From Cognaticolwellia beringensis (GTDB taxonomy: Bacteria > Pseudomonadota > Gammaproteobacteria > Enterobacterales > Alteromonadaceae): a stretch of 64,000 nucleotides of DNA. The DNA is taken from positions 3,472,001 to 3,536,000 of the forward strand of contig NZ_CP020465.1 of NCBI RefSeq assembly GCF_002076895.1, written 5' to 3'. The notes below the pieces were generated by a model that was not told the origin of the DNA, did not search any database, and was given only the letters and a program-made list of their open reading frames with translations. Of the stretch, positions 9,381-19,984 are shown one piece after another. The position numbers and the translations under genes are program-made. The number at the start of each line of letters is the position of its first letter. Position 1 is the stretch's first letter.

Positions 9381-11003
9381 CTAATTCGCGTTAGCCAAAG
9401 ATAAATTGTGCTCGGCTAAAATCAAATCGGCTGCTTTAGCTGCAATCATCATCGTTGGTGCGTTAGTGTTACCACTAATTAGCGTTGGCATTATTGAGGC
9501 ATCTACAACACGCAATTGCTTAATTCCTCGAACCTTTAATTGCTCGTCGACAACCGATAATTCATCTTGACCCATTTTACAGGTGCCAACAGGGTGATAG
9601 ATGGTATTACACTTTTCTTTTAAAAATTGGTGAATTTCTTGATCTGTACTGCAATGTTCATCAGGGAAGATATATTTTATATGCGTAGATGATAATGGCG
9701 GTGATGATAAGATCTTTTTAGCAATTTTTACGCCTTTAATCATGGTATCAATATCATCTTGATGGTCTAACATATTCAGTTGAATACGCGGATGTTGAGA
9801 TATTTTATTGCTATTAAGCGTCACCGTGCCACGACTTTGGGGCCTAAGCAAACAAACATGGAGTGATATGCCATAGGTACAAAGTAATTTATGATTTCTG
9901 CCGTGGTCATCCATAGCCGCGGGTACAAAGTGCAATTGTAAATCAGGTTCTGACAATGTTGGCTCTGATTTGATAAAACCACCCGTTTCTGCAATAACTG
10001 TGGTTAACAAGCCCGCACGTTTGGTGATGAATTTTAATGCTTCTTTTGTGCCCCACCAAATGGCTTTCGGGCGATAGGCTAATAATTCCGTTCTTTTATG
10101 TTGTGCGACAGTGAGCACATCAACATGATCTTGCAAGTTTTTACCCACACCTTCTAGCGCCTGTACAAGCTCAATATCATGTTTTGCTAATTCTGTTTTA
10201 GGCCCGATGCCAGAAAGCATCAATATTTGTGGAGAATTGATCGCACCAGCACTGACGATGACTTCGCGCCTCGCTGTTAATTGCTCAATCTTACCGCGGT
10301 GTTTAAATATAACACCCGTGGCAATGCCGTTTTCAATCACCACTTTTTCGACTTGGGTTTGGGTAATAACCGTTAAATTACTGCGGTGTAAATTAGGCGT
10401 TAAAAAGGCTTTCGCTGCACTGTGTCTTAAACCGTTTTTTTGAGTGACCTGATAGTAGCCAATACCTTCCTGTGACGCGCCATTAAAATCATTGTTTTCG
10501 GGGAAGCCTGCTGTAATTGCAGCTTCTATGAAGTCTTGGTTAATCGCTGGCTTTGATACCGAGTCGGCAACATTAAGGGCACCGTCGACACCATGAAAAT
10601 CGTCTGCACCACGCTCTTGATGTTCAAGGGCTTTAAAGTAGGGTAACACTTCATCAAAGCTCCAGCCTGGGTTACCTAAACTATGCCAGTGGTCGTAATC
10701 TTGTTTCTGACCTCGGACATAAAGCATGGCGTTTATCGAACTGCTACCACCGAGCGTTTTGCCGCGAGGAGTAAATATTTCTCGCTTATTTAACGTGTCT
10801 TCCTGATGAGAGTTAAATTGCCAATTTAAAGTGCGACTTTGCAATAGGGCTATAATGCCAATAGGTAGGTGAATTAACCAGTTTTTATCGGCTTTACCGG
10901 CTTCTAAAAGGCAAACGCTATGCTCACCACTAGCTGATAATTTATCAGCTAACACACATCCAGCGGAGCCACCGCCAATTATTACAAAATCAAATGTTTT
11001 CAC
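9381..11003 (-). CDS. GMC family FAD-dependent oxidoreductase
   Basis: A 540-residue glucose-methanol-choline oxidoreductase, which oxidises an alcohol group with FAD; choline dehydrogenase and AlkJ-type alcohol dehydrogenase are the nearest kinds. Seen: the dinucleotide-binding start IIGGGSAGCVLA near residue 8, GMC signature 1 (GGSSSINAMLYVRG), signature 2 (GAINSPQILMLSGIGP), and the C-terminal HPVGTCKMG with the catalytic histidine. The start codon is GTG; an overlapping ATG is out of frame. There is no betaine aldehyde dehydrogenase or betI beside it, so a choline role is not supported; the substrate is open. Confidence 0.92.
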   Translation of the reverse strand: MKTFDFVIIGGGSAGCVLADKLSASGEHSVCLLEAGKADKNWLIHLPIGIIALLQSRTLNWQFNSHQEDTLNKREIFTPRGKTLGGSSSINAMLYVRGQKQDYDHWHSLGNPGWSFDEVLPYFKALEHQERGADDFHGVDGALNVADSVSKPAINQDFIEAAITAGFPENNDFNGASQEGIGYYQVTQKNGLRHSAAKAFLTPNLHRSNLTVITQTQVEKVVIENGIATGVIFKHRGKIEQLTARREVIVSAGAINSPQILMLSGIGPKTELAKHDIELVQALEGVGKNLQDHVDVLTVAQHKRTELLAYRPKAIWWGTKEALKFITKRAGLLTTVIAETGGFIKSEPTLSEPDLQLHFVPAAMDDHGRNHKLLCTYGISLHVCLLRPQSRGTVTLNSNKISQHPRIQLNMLDHQDDIDTMIKGVKIAKKILSSPPLSSTHIKYIFPDEHCSTDQEIHQFLKEKCNTIYHPVGTCKMGQDELSVVDEQLKVRGIKQLRVVDASIMPTLISGNTNAPTMMIAAKAADLILAEHNLSLANAN

Positions 11004-11107
11004 ATAGCACCATAAAAGTTTACGTTAATTTATTGTCATCACTAACACGTCGGACCACTATGGTGCAAAATAATTATTTATTCAAGTATTCAACTGACTT
11101 GTAGGAC

Positions 11108-11134
11108 AAAAAAAAGCTGAACATATGTTCAGCC
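11108..11134 (-). terminator. Terminator of the M49-like peptidase gene
   Basis: A perfect 18-base palindrome GCTGAACATATGTTCAGC at 11115-11132 that runs into T8 when read on the minus strand, 46 bases past the stop of the upstream minus-strand gene. Confidence 0.85.
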
Positions 11135-11179
11135 TTTGTAAATACAATTCGAAAAGTAACAAGTTCTAGTTACGGCGAG

Positions 11180-12838
11180 TTAATTTAAGCCAAGTACTTT
11201 TTTACCTTGTTTAAAAGTGATGTCGACAGGAATCTTTGCCGTTTCTAAACTGGCTAAATCTGCTGCCAAACTACTGTTAATGACCCCACTTTTTGCGACT
11301 AACTTATCAACACCATCGTAATCGCCGTTTCCTTGTAGCGTTAAAATAAGTTCAGATAAAGAATCAATAGCGGCGGTCATTTTCTCAACATTAACGCTAT
11401 ATAAGCCTTGTTCATTGCGTGAGAATGCTTCATGTTCAGCAAAGTAGTTAAATCGAACCATATTGGCTTTACCATGAGCTGAACTTGCACCAAAGCGCAC
11501 CGAGCGGAATATACCGGTTAAGAACGTTGTGTAATAATCCTCTAAGGTCCCTTCAGTGATAACGTTTTTGGCAAGCAATTGACGTATCATGTAAAGGCCG
11601 AGAATATCTGCTTTGCCTTCTTCAAGCGCTGAAGCATGTTCTTTTAATGATTGACGTACACTGCCTTTGTCATTAATGGTGTTTTTAATACCTAAACCGT
11701 GCGCCACTTCATGAAACATAGTATTAGCGAAGAATGCCGTAAAAGTAACGTTTTTACGTTGCTCTGGCACAATCAATGTTTCAGCAATTGGGCTCATAAT
11801 GGCATCAAACTTTGCTCGCATGGCATTTTTTAACTGTAAGCGACGTGTCCCTTTTTCTAGTTGTACTTGTTCATCGTTTGGTAAGTTAATCGCAATGGTT
11901 TTACCGCCAGCATTTGCATGACCGGCATAATAAATAACGTCATAAGCGTTTAAGTCAGCATCTGAGCCTGGAACTTCCGCTTTATATTTTTTACTCACCG
12001 GCAAACCACGTTGTAATTCAGGTAAAAATGCGGCGTATTTAGCAAGCTTTTCACTCCATGACATATCTTTGATCAGTACGTAAGATTCAAACGCAGCACG
12101 ATAACCAAAAAGTTGATCTTCATAGGTTTCAATTGGACCGATAACAATATCAATGGGATTGTTTTTCATGTCCATCCAAGCAAAGTCAGATGCTTGGAAG
12201 TCATCATTACGTATTGCTTTAGCGCGCATATTAAGATAATTGGCGAATTCTTTGTCATCAGCAAAGGTGGCGGCTTTTTCTAAAATTACCGCAATGCGAT
12301 TAATTTCATCACTATAGGCTTCTGAAAAGGCAATAGTGCTTAAACCACCATTTTTGTTTCTCAGTACCAATGAGTACAAACCATTTTTGTCATCAAAAGT
12401 TGCTTTTTCAAATTCAGCTTTGCTCATATCGCTAGGATAGAACTGAGCGCCATGATTTTTAGTTGCTGTATTAGTTAGAAAAGCTTTGTCGCCATTTAAT
12501 CGATCCCAAGGACCATAATTAATACGAGCAAACTCTCTCACTTTTTCATCACTGATTGAAGCTAAGAAACTGGTTTTATCTTGGCCAAAAGCTTGTTGCC
12601 AGAATAAATCATCAATAATGTCTGAAGCTTCGATCAGTAAAGACAACATTTTTTTCTGGTTAGCTGATAGATGCGATAAGTCAGCTGTTAAGGTAACAGT
12701 TTTGTATATATCTAAGCGGTCTTGATATTCGGGTAATAAGTTAACACTTGCCGACGGTGTTACTTCGATGTTGTTGCCACCGCAAGCTGTTATTGTGCCA
12801 GCGATGATGAGCATAGAAGCGATTTTTGAAAGTTTCAT
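11180..12838 (-). CDS. M49-like (dipeptidyl peptidase III family) metallopeptidase lipoprotein
   Basis: Predicted zinc peptidase related to dipeptidyl peptidase III. Seen: HEVAH at residues 376-380 and a downstream EEGKAD at 406-411, matching the spacing and the second zinc motif of M49, in a 552-residue protein with a lipoprotein signal (ITAC, cysteine 19). Classical M49 enzymes have a six-residue HExxxH motif; this one has the five-residue HExxH form, as do some bacterial relatives annotated as M49-like. The lipobox puts it in the periplasm or outer membrane. It is transcribed alone, ending at a strong terminator. Confidence 0.8.
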   Translation of the reverse strand: MKLSKIASMLIIAGTITACGGNNIEVTPSASVNLLPEYQDRLDIYKTVTLTADLSHLSANQKKMLSLLIEASDIIDDLFWQQAFGQDKTSFLASISDEKVREFARINYGPWDRLNGDKAFLTNTATKNHGAQFYPSDMSKAEFEKATFDDKNGLYSLVLRNKNGGLSTIAFSEAYSDEINRIAVILEKAATFADDKEFANYLNMRAKAIRNDDFQASDFAWMDMKNNPIDIVIGPIETYEDQLFGYRAAFESYVLIKDMSWSEKLAKYAAFLPELQRGLPVSKKYKAEVPGSDADLNAYDVIYYAGHANAGGKTIAINLPNDEQVQLEKGTRRLQLKNAMRAKFDAIMSPIAETLIVPEQRKNVTFTAFFANTMFHEVAHGLGIKNTINDKGSVRQSLKEHASALEEGKADILGLYMIRQLLAKNVITEGTLEDYYTTFLTGIFRSVRFGASSAHGKANMVRFNYFAEHEAFSRNEQGLYSVNVEKMTAAIDSLSELILTLQGNGDYDGVDKLVAKSGVINSSLAADLASLETAKIPVDITFKQGKKVLGLN

Positions 12839-12940
12839 GTAAGGTTTCTCTTTATAAATACCGGCTAGAGACTAACAAAATTAGTGATAAGCGCAAGCTC
12901 AAAGAATAAAAAATTATTCATCTTAAGGTTTTTCAGGCAT

Positions 12941-12967
12941 AAAAAAACCGGCAGAAGCCGGTTTTTT
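12941..12967 (-). terminator. Terminator of rpsT
   Basis: AAAAAACCGGC pairs with GCCGGTTTTTT around an AGAA loop (plus-strand reading), followed by a T run on the minus strand; 16 bases past the rpsT stop. Confidence 0.92.
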
Positions 12968-12982
12968 AATTCTGTACAAAAA

Positions 12983-13243
12983 TTAAAGCGCTTTGATAGC
13001 AGCGTTTAAACGGCTCTTGCTACGAGCTGCTTTATTTTTGTGAATAAGACCTTTGCTTGCATAACGATCTAAAATCGGTGCAGCAGCAGCAAATTCTGTA
13101 GATGCTTTTTCTTTGTCACCGGCTTCGATAGCAGAAATTACTTTTTTAAGTAAAGTACGCATCATTGAGCGACGGCTTGCATTGTGTTGACGGCGCTTTT
13201 CAGATTGTAATGCGCGCTTCTTAGCAGACTTTGAGTTAGCCAA
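12983..13243 (-). CDS. rpsT: 30S ribosomal protein S20
   Basis: Small-subunit protein S20, 86 residues, full length, with the highly basic helical sequence and the [10 protein letters not shown] start typical of the family. The start codon is TTG, with AGGAG 6 bases before it. E. coli rpsT also starts with UUG, and there the weak start takes part in autogenous control by S20, so the same control is likely here. It is divergent from murJ, as in many gammaproteobacteria. Confidence 0.97.
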   Translation of the reverse strand: MANSKSAKKRALQSEKRRQHNASRRSMMRTLLKKVISAIEAGDKEKASTEFAAAAPILDRYASKGLIHKNKAARSKSRLNAAIKAL

Positions 13244-13291
13244 GGTGAACTCCTAAAATTGAATAAATATTGCCTAAATTTAAGGCGACGA

Positions 13292-13320
13292 AATATGCCT
13301 GTTTTTAACTGGTTTGTCAA
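13292..13320 (-). promoter_or_regulatory. Promoter of rpsT
   Basis: On the minus strand TTGACA and CATATT are separated by 17 bases and followed by a GC-rich stretch (TCGTCGCC) at the expected start point, the arrangement of a growth-rate-controlled, stringently regulated promoter. Confidence 0.55.
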
Positions 13321-13723
13321 ATAATTTACTGCTTTAATTTGACCGTTCGGATTATTACCCGTTTGTATAAATAAAACCAATGGCGCATTCTAAAGTTTTT
13401 AGTCAAAAGTTGGAAGTGTTGTTGTACTTTGATTTGAATAATTTTTGATATATTTGCTATTTATATTGTTTTTTTTTCAAAAACAGCACATTTAGGCCTT
13501 AGATAGTGGGGTATCATATTTTTAACAAAACTAGATTGTTAAGGTATTAAAGTATTGTCTATCAATTTATAAAAGCCTCATAATAGGGAAATATGAACTA
13601 TTGAACGAAAAATCACGTTTTTTCATTGAGAAAAAATTAAATAAACTAATGAAATTGACATTCGTTTGTCAAAAATATTTCAAAGAAAAAATTTAAAATA
13701 ATAATATTATTGAGGCTGTCTGT
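13321..13723. other. Intergenic between rpsT and murJ
   Basis: A very AT-rich divergent region with a T9 run near 13470. No open frame, RNA gene or hairpin stands out. It must contain the murJ promoter, which I cannot place with confidence. Confidence 0.5.
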
Positions 13724-15304
13724 TTGAGTAAAAAATTAATTAAGTCGGGACTTATTGTTAGTGCTATGACATTAATTTCTCGTGTCCTTGGCTTAGTACG
13801 AGATGTTGTCATTGCCAATATAATGGGAGCAGGGGCGTCAGCTGATGTTTTCTTTTTTGCGAATAAAATTCCTAATTTTTTACGCCGTCTTTTTGCTGAA
13901 GGCGCATTTGCCCAAGCTTTTGTTCCGGTATTAAGTGAATATCACACGCTTGATGAAGAACATACCACCAATGAAACAAGAAAATTAATTGCGCAAGTAT
14001 CAGGCACGTTAGGTGTAATTATTACTTTAGTTACCTTATTTGGCATGATCGCGTCGCCATTGATTGTGGCTTTGTTTGGCTTTGGTTGGTTTTTAGATTG
14101 GCTAAATGATGGACCCGCTAGTGCAAAGTTTGACCTTGCTAGTACTTTATTAAAAATTACCTTTCCCTATTTGTGGTTCGTTAGCTTTACCGCACTATCA
14201 GGCGCAATATTAAATACTTATGGTCGCTTTGCGGTTTCAGCATTCACTCCTGTACTGTTAAATGTAGGGATTATTGCTTGCGCTATTTACCTAGCGCCGG
14301 TGATGGATAATCCGGCTTTTGCACTTGCTTGGGGGGTATTTTTAGGTGGTTTTATCCAATTTGCTTTTCAATTGCCATTTTTATATCGCGCGGGGGCTTT
14401 AGTTAAGCCTACATGGTCATGGCATTCTCCTGGCGTAACAAAAATTCGCAAACTTATTATTCCTGCGCTCTTTGGTGTATCAGTAACACAAATAAATTTA
14501 CTACTCGATACTATTATCGCCAGTATGCTGATCACCGGTTCTATCAGCTGGTTATATTACGCTGACCGTTTATTGGAATTTCCACTGGGCTTATTTGGTA
14601 TTGGTATTGCAACAGTAATATTACCGAGTTTAGCTAAATTACATACCAAGAAAGACACCCAAGAATTTAGTGACACGATAGATTGGGGACTGAGAATTGT
14701 TTCGCTATTTGGTTGGCCGGCTTTAGCTGGTTTAATGGTGTTAGCGCAGCCAATTATAATGGTGTTGTTTATGCGAGGTGAGTTTACTGAATTTGAAGTT
14801 TTACAAGTGTCATATGCATTGTTTGCTTATCTCTCTGGTTTGCTAAGCTTTATGTTTATTAAAGTATTAGCGCCGGGGTTTTACGCACGTCAAGACACTA
14901 AAACACCGGTAAAAATTGCCATTAAGGCAATGGTTGCCAATATGGTGTTTAATTTGATGCTTGCACCGTTTTTTGGTTATGTTGGGTTAGCCATAGCGAC
15001 AACTTTATCAGCAACGCTAAATGCGATGATGCTTTATCATGGTTTGAAATCCGCTAATGTCTTTCAGCTTTCAGGTAAAACTTGGTGGTTTATTGCACGC
15101 CTTGTATTCTCTGCAGGGGTAATGGCGTTAATTGTTTACCAGGTATCTCCTGAGTTTGATGTCTGGCTTGCTTATAGCTTTGTAGAACAAGTTCAGCAAC
15201 TTATTATTTGCATTTTTGGTGGTATATCAAGTTATTTAATTTGCTTACTTTTATTAGGTATTCGACTTTCAGATATTAAAGTTACACAAAATAGGCTTAA
15301 TTAA
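13724..15304 (+). CDS. murJ: Lipid II flippase MurJ
   Basis: Integral membrane protein of the MOP superfamily that moves lipid II across the inner membrane for peptidoglycan synthesis. Seen: 526 residues with about 14 hydrophobic segments and the typical MviN opening KKLIKSGLIVSAMTLISRVL with RDVVIANIMGAG. The start is TTG at 13724, with GAGG 8 bases upstream; no closer ATG gives the family start. It heads the run to ribF, ileS, lspA, fkpB and ispH on the same strand. Confidence 0.96.
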   Translation: MSKKLIKSGLIVSAMTLISRVLGLVRDVVIANIMGAGASADVFFFANKIPNFLRRLFAEGAFAQAFVPVLSEYHTLDEEHTTNETRKLIAQVSGTLGVIITLVTLFGMIASPLIVALFGFGWFLDWLNDGPASAKFDLASTLLKITFPYLWFVSFTALSGAILNTYGRFAVSAFTPVLLNVGIIACAIYLAPVMDNPAFALAWGVFLGGFIQFAFQLPFLYRAGALVKPTWSWHSPGVTKIRKLIIPALFGVSVTQINLLLDTIIASMLITGSISWLYYADRLLEFPLGLFGIGIATVILPSLAKLHTKKDTQEFSDTIDWGLRIVSLFGWPALAGLMVLAQPIIMVLFMRGEFTEFEVLQVSYALFAYLSGLLSFMFIKVLAPGFYARQDTKTPVKIAIKAMVANMVFNLMLAPFFGYVGLAIATTLSATLNAMMLYHGLKSANVFQLSGKTWWFIARLVFSAGVMALIVYQVSPEFDVWLAYSFVEQVQQLIICIFGGISSYLICLLLLGIRLSDIKVTQNRLN

Positions 15305-15436
15305 GGTTAGATTAATCTTAAAATATCTATCGCTAAGGGCTGATTCTTATTGCTGACTAATATATAATTCATCGGTTTTTATTCTTTAATGATTTAGCTA
15401 GTACAAAACATGACTAGCAGTAAGGTTTTTAATTTC

Positions 15437-16384
15437 ATGCAATTAACACGTGGCATTCATAACATGCGCATTAACGTTGATAACAATCGTCAAGGTTGCG
15501 TGTTAACTATCGGGAATTTTGACGGTGTTCATTTAGGCCATCAGCAGGTTATTACTGCGTTAGTTGAAAAAGCAAAAATGCTGAACTGTGAAGCCGCTGT
15601 ATTGGTGTTTGAACCCCAACCACAAGAGTTATTTTCGCCTGAAACAGCACCGGCAAGATTGTGTCGATTACGTGACAAATATGCCTTATTAAAAAATTTA
15701 GGTATAGATAGATTAATTTGTATCAATTTTAATAGGAAGTTTGCTAGTCTAACCGCCGAGACGTTTATTGAAGAATTATTAGTTAAACGTTTATCGATAA
15801 AACACTTGATTGTTGGTGATGATTTTCATTTTGGTAAAAATCGCCAAGGTAATTTTTCCATGCTTAAAGCCGCAGGGAAAAAGTTTAATTTTTCCGTCTC
15901 CGATACCGCCAGCCATAAATTAGCCGGTTGTCGAGTGAGTAGTACGGCGATTAGACAACTATTAGAAAACGATGATTTAGACGCCGCGAAAGCTATGTTA
16001 GGGCGTCCATACTCTATCATTGGAAAAGTTTTTCACGGTGACAAGCGTGGTCGTGAAATGGGTTTTCCGACCGCTAATGTAAGATTGAAACGCCGTGTTT
16101 CACCTGTCTCAGGGGTATACGTGGTGCAGGTTAACAGCCAATTTGGTCAGCACTACGGTGTGGCCAATATAGGCTCAAGACCAACAGTTGCCGGTATTAG
16201 GCAACAATTAGAAGTACATATATTTAATTTTGATGACAATTTGTATGGTGCAGTCATTGAAGTAGTTATGTTGAAAAAACTACGTAGCGAACAGAAGTTC
16301 AGCTCGCTATCTGCACTTATTGAACAAATTGGTATTGATACAGAACAAGCCCGCACTTTTGTGCAGCATTTAGCGATAACTTAA
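15437..16384 (+). CDS. ribF: Bifunctional riboflavin kinase / FAD synthetase
   Basis: Makes FMN from riboflavin and then FAD. Seen: the N-terminal nucleotidyltransferase domain with TIGNFDGVHLGHQQV, and the C-terminal kinase domain with GKVFHGDKRGREMGFPTANV. The frame opens at 15410, but the ATG at 15437 gives the family start MQLTRGIHN, with a TAAGG upstream, so the protein is 315 residues. It precedes ileS by 109 bases in the conserved ribF-ileS-lspA order. Confidence 0.95.
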   Translation: MQLTRGIHNMRINVDNNRQGCVLTIGNFDGVHLGHQQVITALVEKAKMLNCEAAVLVFEPQPQELFSPETAPARLCRLRDKYALLKNLGIDRLICINFNRKFASLTAETFIEELLVKRLSIKHLIVGDDFHFGKNRQGNFSMLKAAGKKFNFSVSDTASHKLAGCRVSSTAIRQLLENDDLDAAKAMLGRPYSIIGKVFHGDKRGREMGFPTANVRLKRRVSPVSGVYVVQVNSQFGQHYGVANIGSRPTVAGIRQQLEVHIFNFDDNLYGAVIEVVMLKKLRSEQKFSSLSALIEQIGIDTEQARTFVQHLAIT

Positions 16385-16493
16385 CGACATCGTAGCTATT
16401 AATTAACGTTAAACTAGCGATAAATTAAGAACAAAATATAACATCACACTGAGCAACGCTTTAGTGAGACTATGACAACGGATATTTATTTTA

Positions 16494-19331
16494 ATGAGTG
16501 ATTACAAGCAAACCCTAAATTTGCCCGCAACGTCTTTCGCGATGAAAGGGAACATGGCAAATCGTGAACCTAATATGCTAAAAGAATGGGCTGAGAAAGA
16601 CTTATACGGTCAAATTCGTGCCGCTAAAAAAGGCAAGAAATCATTCATTCTGCATGACGGTCCTCCGTATGCAAATGGTGATATTCATTTAGGTCACTCT
16701 GTTAATAAAATTTTGAAAGACATTATTGTTAAATCAAAAACTTTATCAGATTTCAATGCGCCATACGTGCCGGGTTGGGATTGCCATGGTTTACCGATTG
16801 AATTAATGGTTGAGAAAAAGGTCGGTAAACCCGGTCATAAAGTTTCTGCGAGTGTTTTTCGTGAAAAGTGTCGTGAATATGCTGCTAAGCAAGTTAATGC
16901 TCAACGTGAAGATTTCAAACGTTTAGGTGTTTTTGCTGACTGGGATAATCCTTACCGCACGATGGATTTCGATACTGAAGCTAACATTATTCGTTCATTG
17001 GGTAAAATTGCTGAAAATGGGCATTTACACCAAGGTTTCAAACCTGTGCATTGGTGTACAGATTGTGGCTCTTCTTTAGCTGAAGCAGAAGTAGAGTATC
17101 AAGATAAGCAATCTCCGGCGATTGATGTAAAATTTATCGCCGTAGACCAAAGTATTGCTGATAAGTTTAATCACCCGGAAGATCATGCCGGTGAAGGTTC
17201 AGTTTCCGTTGTGATCTGGACTACCACACCTTGGACATTACCTGCTAACCGTGCAGTTTCAGTTAATGCGGAAGTAGAATATAGCTTAGTACAGGCTGAA
17301 ACTGAGCAAGGGAAAGAACGCTTTATCCTAGCCTCTGATTTAGTGACTTCTTGTATGGATCGTTTTGGTATCAGTAAATACCACGCATTAGGTTTTTGTA
17401 AAGGTAGCGATTTAGAGCTTGTACAATTAAAGCACCCTTTTTACGATTTCACCGTTCCAGTTATTTTAGGTGAGCATGTAACTACCGACTCTGGTACGGG
17501 TTGTGTTCATACTGCGCCGGGGCATGGTGTTGAAGATTTTGTTGTTGGTAAATTATATAACTTAGAAGTAGCAAATCCTGTCGGTGCTAATGGTGTTTAT
17601 TTAGACGATACGCCATTGTTTGCTGGTCAGCATGTTTTTAAAGCCAATGCTAATGTAGTTGAAACCTTAAAAGAACATGGCACATTAGTGCATCATCATG
17701 CACTAGAGCATTCTTACCCACATTGCTGGCGCCATAAAACTCCATTGATTTTCCGTGCTACACCGCAATGGTTTATCAGTATGGATAATAAAGGTTTACG
17801 TAAAGACTCATTAAGCGAGATTGAAAAAACTCAGTGGATCCCTGATTGGGGTCAACGTCGAATCGAATCTATGGTTGAAGGTCGTCCTGATTGGTGTATT
17901 TCACGTCAGCGTACGTGGGGCGTGCCAATGGCATTGTTCATTCATAAAGATACCGGCGCCTTGCATCCTCGCAGTATCGAGTTAATTGAAACCGTGGCAA
18001 AACGTGTTGAAGAAAAAGGCATTCAAGCATGGTTTGATCTAGAGGCATCAGAGCTGATTGGCAATGATGCACAAGAATACGTAAAAGTCCCTGACACGCT
18101 CGACGTTTGGTTTGACTCTGGTACTACGCATTATTCCGTTGTGAATGCTCGTGAAGAATTTGACGGTATTGCTGACTTGTATTTAGAAGGTTCGGATCAG
18201 CATCGCGGTTGGTTTATGTCTTCAATGATCTCTTCTGTAGCGATGAATGGTAAAGCACCTTATAAACAAGTGCTAACGCATGGCTTTGTGGTTGATGCTA
18301 AAGGCCATAAAATGTCTAAATCTTTAGGCAATGTTATTACGCCAAAAGAAATTACTAATACCCTAGGCGCTGATATTTTACGTTTATGGACCGCATCGGT
18401 AAATTACACGCAAGAAATTACTGCAGGCGATGAAATATTTAAACGCCAAGCTGATGCGTATCGTCGTATTCGAAATACTTCACGCTTTTTATTATCAAAC
18501 TTAAACGGCTTTGATCCAAAAACAGATTCAATTGCCTTTGATGATATGGTGGCGCTTGATCGTTGGGCGGTAGATAAAGCGGCGCAATTACAAGCTGATA
18601 TTATTGCGGCTTATGATGAATATGAATTTCACGTGGTTGTGCACAAGTTAATGAACTTCTGTACGACAGAACTGGGTGGCTTTTATTTAGATATTATTAA
18701 AGACCGTCAATACACAGCGAAAGAAGACAGTGTTGCTCGACGTTCATGTCAAACGGCGATGTATTTAATTGCTGAAGCGATGACGCGTTGGATGGCACCA
18801 ATTTTGTCTTTTACAGCACAAGAAATTTGGCAAGCACTTCCTACAGCATCAGGTGATACTCGTGAAGAGTTCGTTTTCACAGGTGTTTGGTTTGATGGTT
18901 TGCCAAAAACTTCTACTACCAGTGCTTTAAATAATGATTATTGGAACGAGCTTTTATTAGTGCGAACCGAAGTAAATAAAGCGTTAGAAAATGCTCGTAA
19001 AGAAAAGCAGGTAGGTAAAGCACTTGAAGCAGCCGTTACATTATATACGACAGCTGAACTTGCAGAAAAATTACAGCAATTAGGTGAAGAACTACGCTTT
19101 GTCTTAATCACTTCTAAAGCGGTTGTTAACGTTGTTGAAAGTGCGCCAGCAGAAGCGTTAACCACTGAGGTTAGCGGTTTATGGCTAACCGTTGCCCCAG
19201 CTGAAGGTGCTAAGTGTGATCGTTGTTGGCATGTCACTGAAGACATTGGACAAAACGAAAAGCACCCAGAGCTTTGTGGTCGTTGTATTAGCAACGTAGA
19301 TGGTGATGGTGAAGTGCGTCAATTCGCTTAA
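16494..19331 (+). CDS. ileS: Isoleucyl-tRNA synthetase
   Basis: Class I aminoacyl-tRNA synthetase charging tRNA-Ile. Seen: the HIGH-type motif in [16 protein letters not shown] near residue 57, KMSKS in [10 protein letters not shown] near residue 605, the CP1 editing domain between them, and a C-terminal zinc finger (CDRCWH ... CGRC) ending the 945-residue protein. This is the bacterial type 1 enzyme. A terminator-like hairpin follows before lspA. Confidence 0.98.
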   Translation: MSDYKQTLNLPATSFAMKGNMANREPNMLKEWAEKDLYGQIRAAKKGKKSFILHDGPPYANGDIHLGHSVNKILKDIIVKSKTLSDFNAPYVPGWDCHGLPIELMVEKKVGKPGHKVSASVFREKCREYAAKQVNAQREDFKRLGVFADWDNPYRTMDFDTEANIIRSLGKIAENGHLHQGFKPVHWCTDCGSSLAEAEVEYQDKQSPAIDVKFIAVDQSIADKFNHPEDHAGEGSVSVVIWTTTPWTLPANRAVSVNAEVEYSLVQAETEQGKERFILASDLVTSCMDRFGISKYHALGFCKGSDLELVQLKHPFYDFTVPVILGEHVTTDSGTGCVHTAPGHGVEDFVVGKLYNLEVANPVGANGVYLDDTPLFAGQHVFKANANVVETLKEHGTLVHHHALEHSYPHCWRHKTPLIFRATPQWFISMDNKGLRKDSLSEIEKTQWIPDWGQRRIESMVEGRPDWCISRQRTWGVPMALFIHKDTGALHPRSIELIETVAKRVEEKGIQAWFDLEASELIGNDAQEYVKVPDTLDVWFDSGTTHYSVVNAREEFDGIADLYLEGSDQHRGWFMSSMISSVAMNGKAPYKQVLTHGFVVDAKGHKMSKSLGNVITPKEITNTLGADILRLWTASVNYTQEITAGDEIFKRQADAYRRIRNTSRFLLSNLNGFDPKTDSIAFDDMVALDRWAVDKAAQLQADIIAAYDEYEFHVVVHKLMNFCTTELGGFYLDIIKDRQYTAKEDSVARRSCQTAMYLIAEAMTRWMAPILSFTAQEIWQALPTASGDTREEFVFTGVWFDGLPKTSTTSALNNDYWNELLLVRTEVNKALENARKEKQVGKALEAAVTLYTTAELAEKLQQLGEELRFVLITSKAVVNVVESAPAEALTTEVSGLWLTVAPAEGAKCDRCWHVTEDIGQNEKHPELCGRCISNVDGDGEVRQFA

Positions 19332-19359
19332 GTTCAACAATTATTCATGTGATTAAACT

Positions 19360-19397
19360 AAAACGTGCAGCGCTTTAAAAGAGTCTGCACGTTTTCT
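19360..19397 (+). terminator. Terminator-like hairpin between ileS and lspA
   Basis: AAAACGTGCAG pairs perfectly with CTGCACGTTTT (11 bp) around a 14-base loop. The T run after it is short, so it may be an attenuator or an RNA-processing site rather than a full stop. Confidence 0.6.
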
Positions 19398-19460
19398 AGT
19401 TATTAAAACCTTAAAGTATTGCGTCTTGAACGCGAATAATAAAAGTGAAGTTTTTGTGCT

Positions 19461-19973
19461 ATGAAAAATTTATTTACCCAAACAGGTTTACGTTGGTGGT
19501 GGTTAACCGTTATTTTTTTAGTGGCGGATCAAGTAACTAAGCAGTTAATCGTCAGTAATATGGACTTATATCAATCCATCGATATTCTGCCTTTTTTCAA
19601 CTTAACTTATGTCCATAACTTGGGTGCAGCCTTTAGCTTTCTTGCTGACCAAGGTGGCTGGCAACGTTGGTTTTTTACGGTGATTGCCGCTATTGCTAGT
19701 ATTGTTTTCATTGTTTGGCTAGCAAAAACACCTAAGCAACAAGTGTTGTTATCAGTGGCATTCGCTTTAATGCTAAGTGGTGCAGTAGGCAACCTGATTG
19801 ATCGTCTGCTGTTTGGCTATGTTATCGACTTTTTAGACTTTTATGGCTTTGGTTATCATTTTCCTGCCTTTAACATTGCTGACTCAATGATATTCATTGG
19901 GGCCGCATTAATGATTTTTGATTCATTTAAAAATGATGAGTCGAGTAAACAAACACAAGACATTAATTCTTAA
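19461..19973 (+). CDS. lspA: Lipoprotein signal peptidase II
   Basis: Inner-membrane aspartic peptidase that removes signal peptides from diacylglyceryl-prolipoproteins. Seen: 170 residues, four hydrophobic segments, the first conserved block DQVTK, and the two catalytic-Asp regions GAVGNLIDRL and FPAFNIADSMI. It would mature the many lipoproteins in this window (M3, M49-like, TPR, BamD, S9). fkpB follows after 11 bases. Confidence 0.97.
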   Translation: MKNLFTQTGLRWWWLTVIFLVADQVTKQLIVSNMDLYQSIDILPFFNLTYVHNLGAAFSFLADQGGWQRWFFTVIAAIASIVFIVWLAKTPKQQVLLSVAFALMLSGAVGNLIDRLLFGYVIDFLDFYGFGYHFPAFNIADSMIFIGAALMIFDSFKNDESSKQTQDINS

Positions 19974-19984
19974 AGAGATATTTC

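Noticed and set aside
9381..11003. Choline dehydrogenase (betA) for the GMC oxidoreductase
   Set aside because: The GMC signatures fit several substrates, and no betB, betI or betaine transporter lies nearby.
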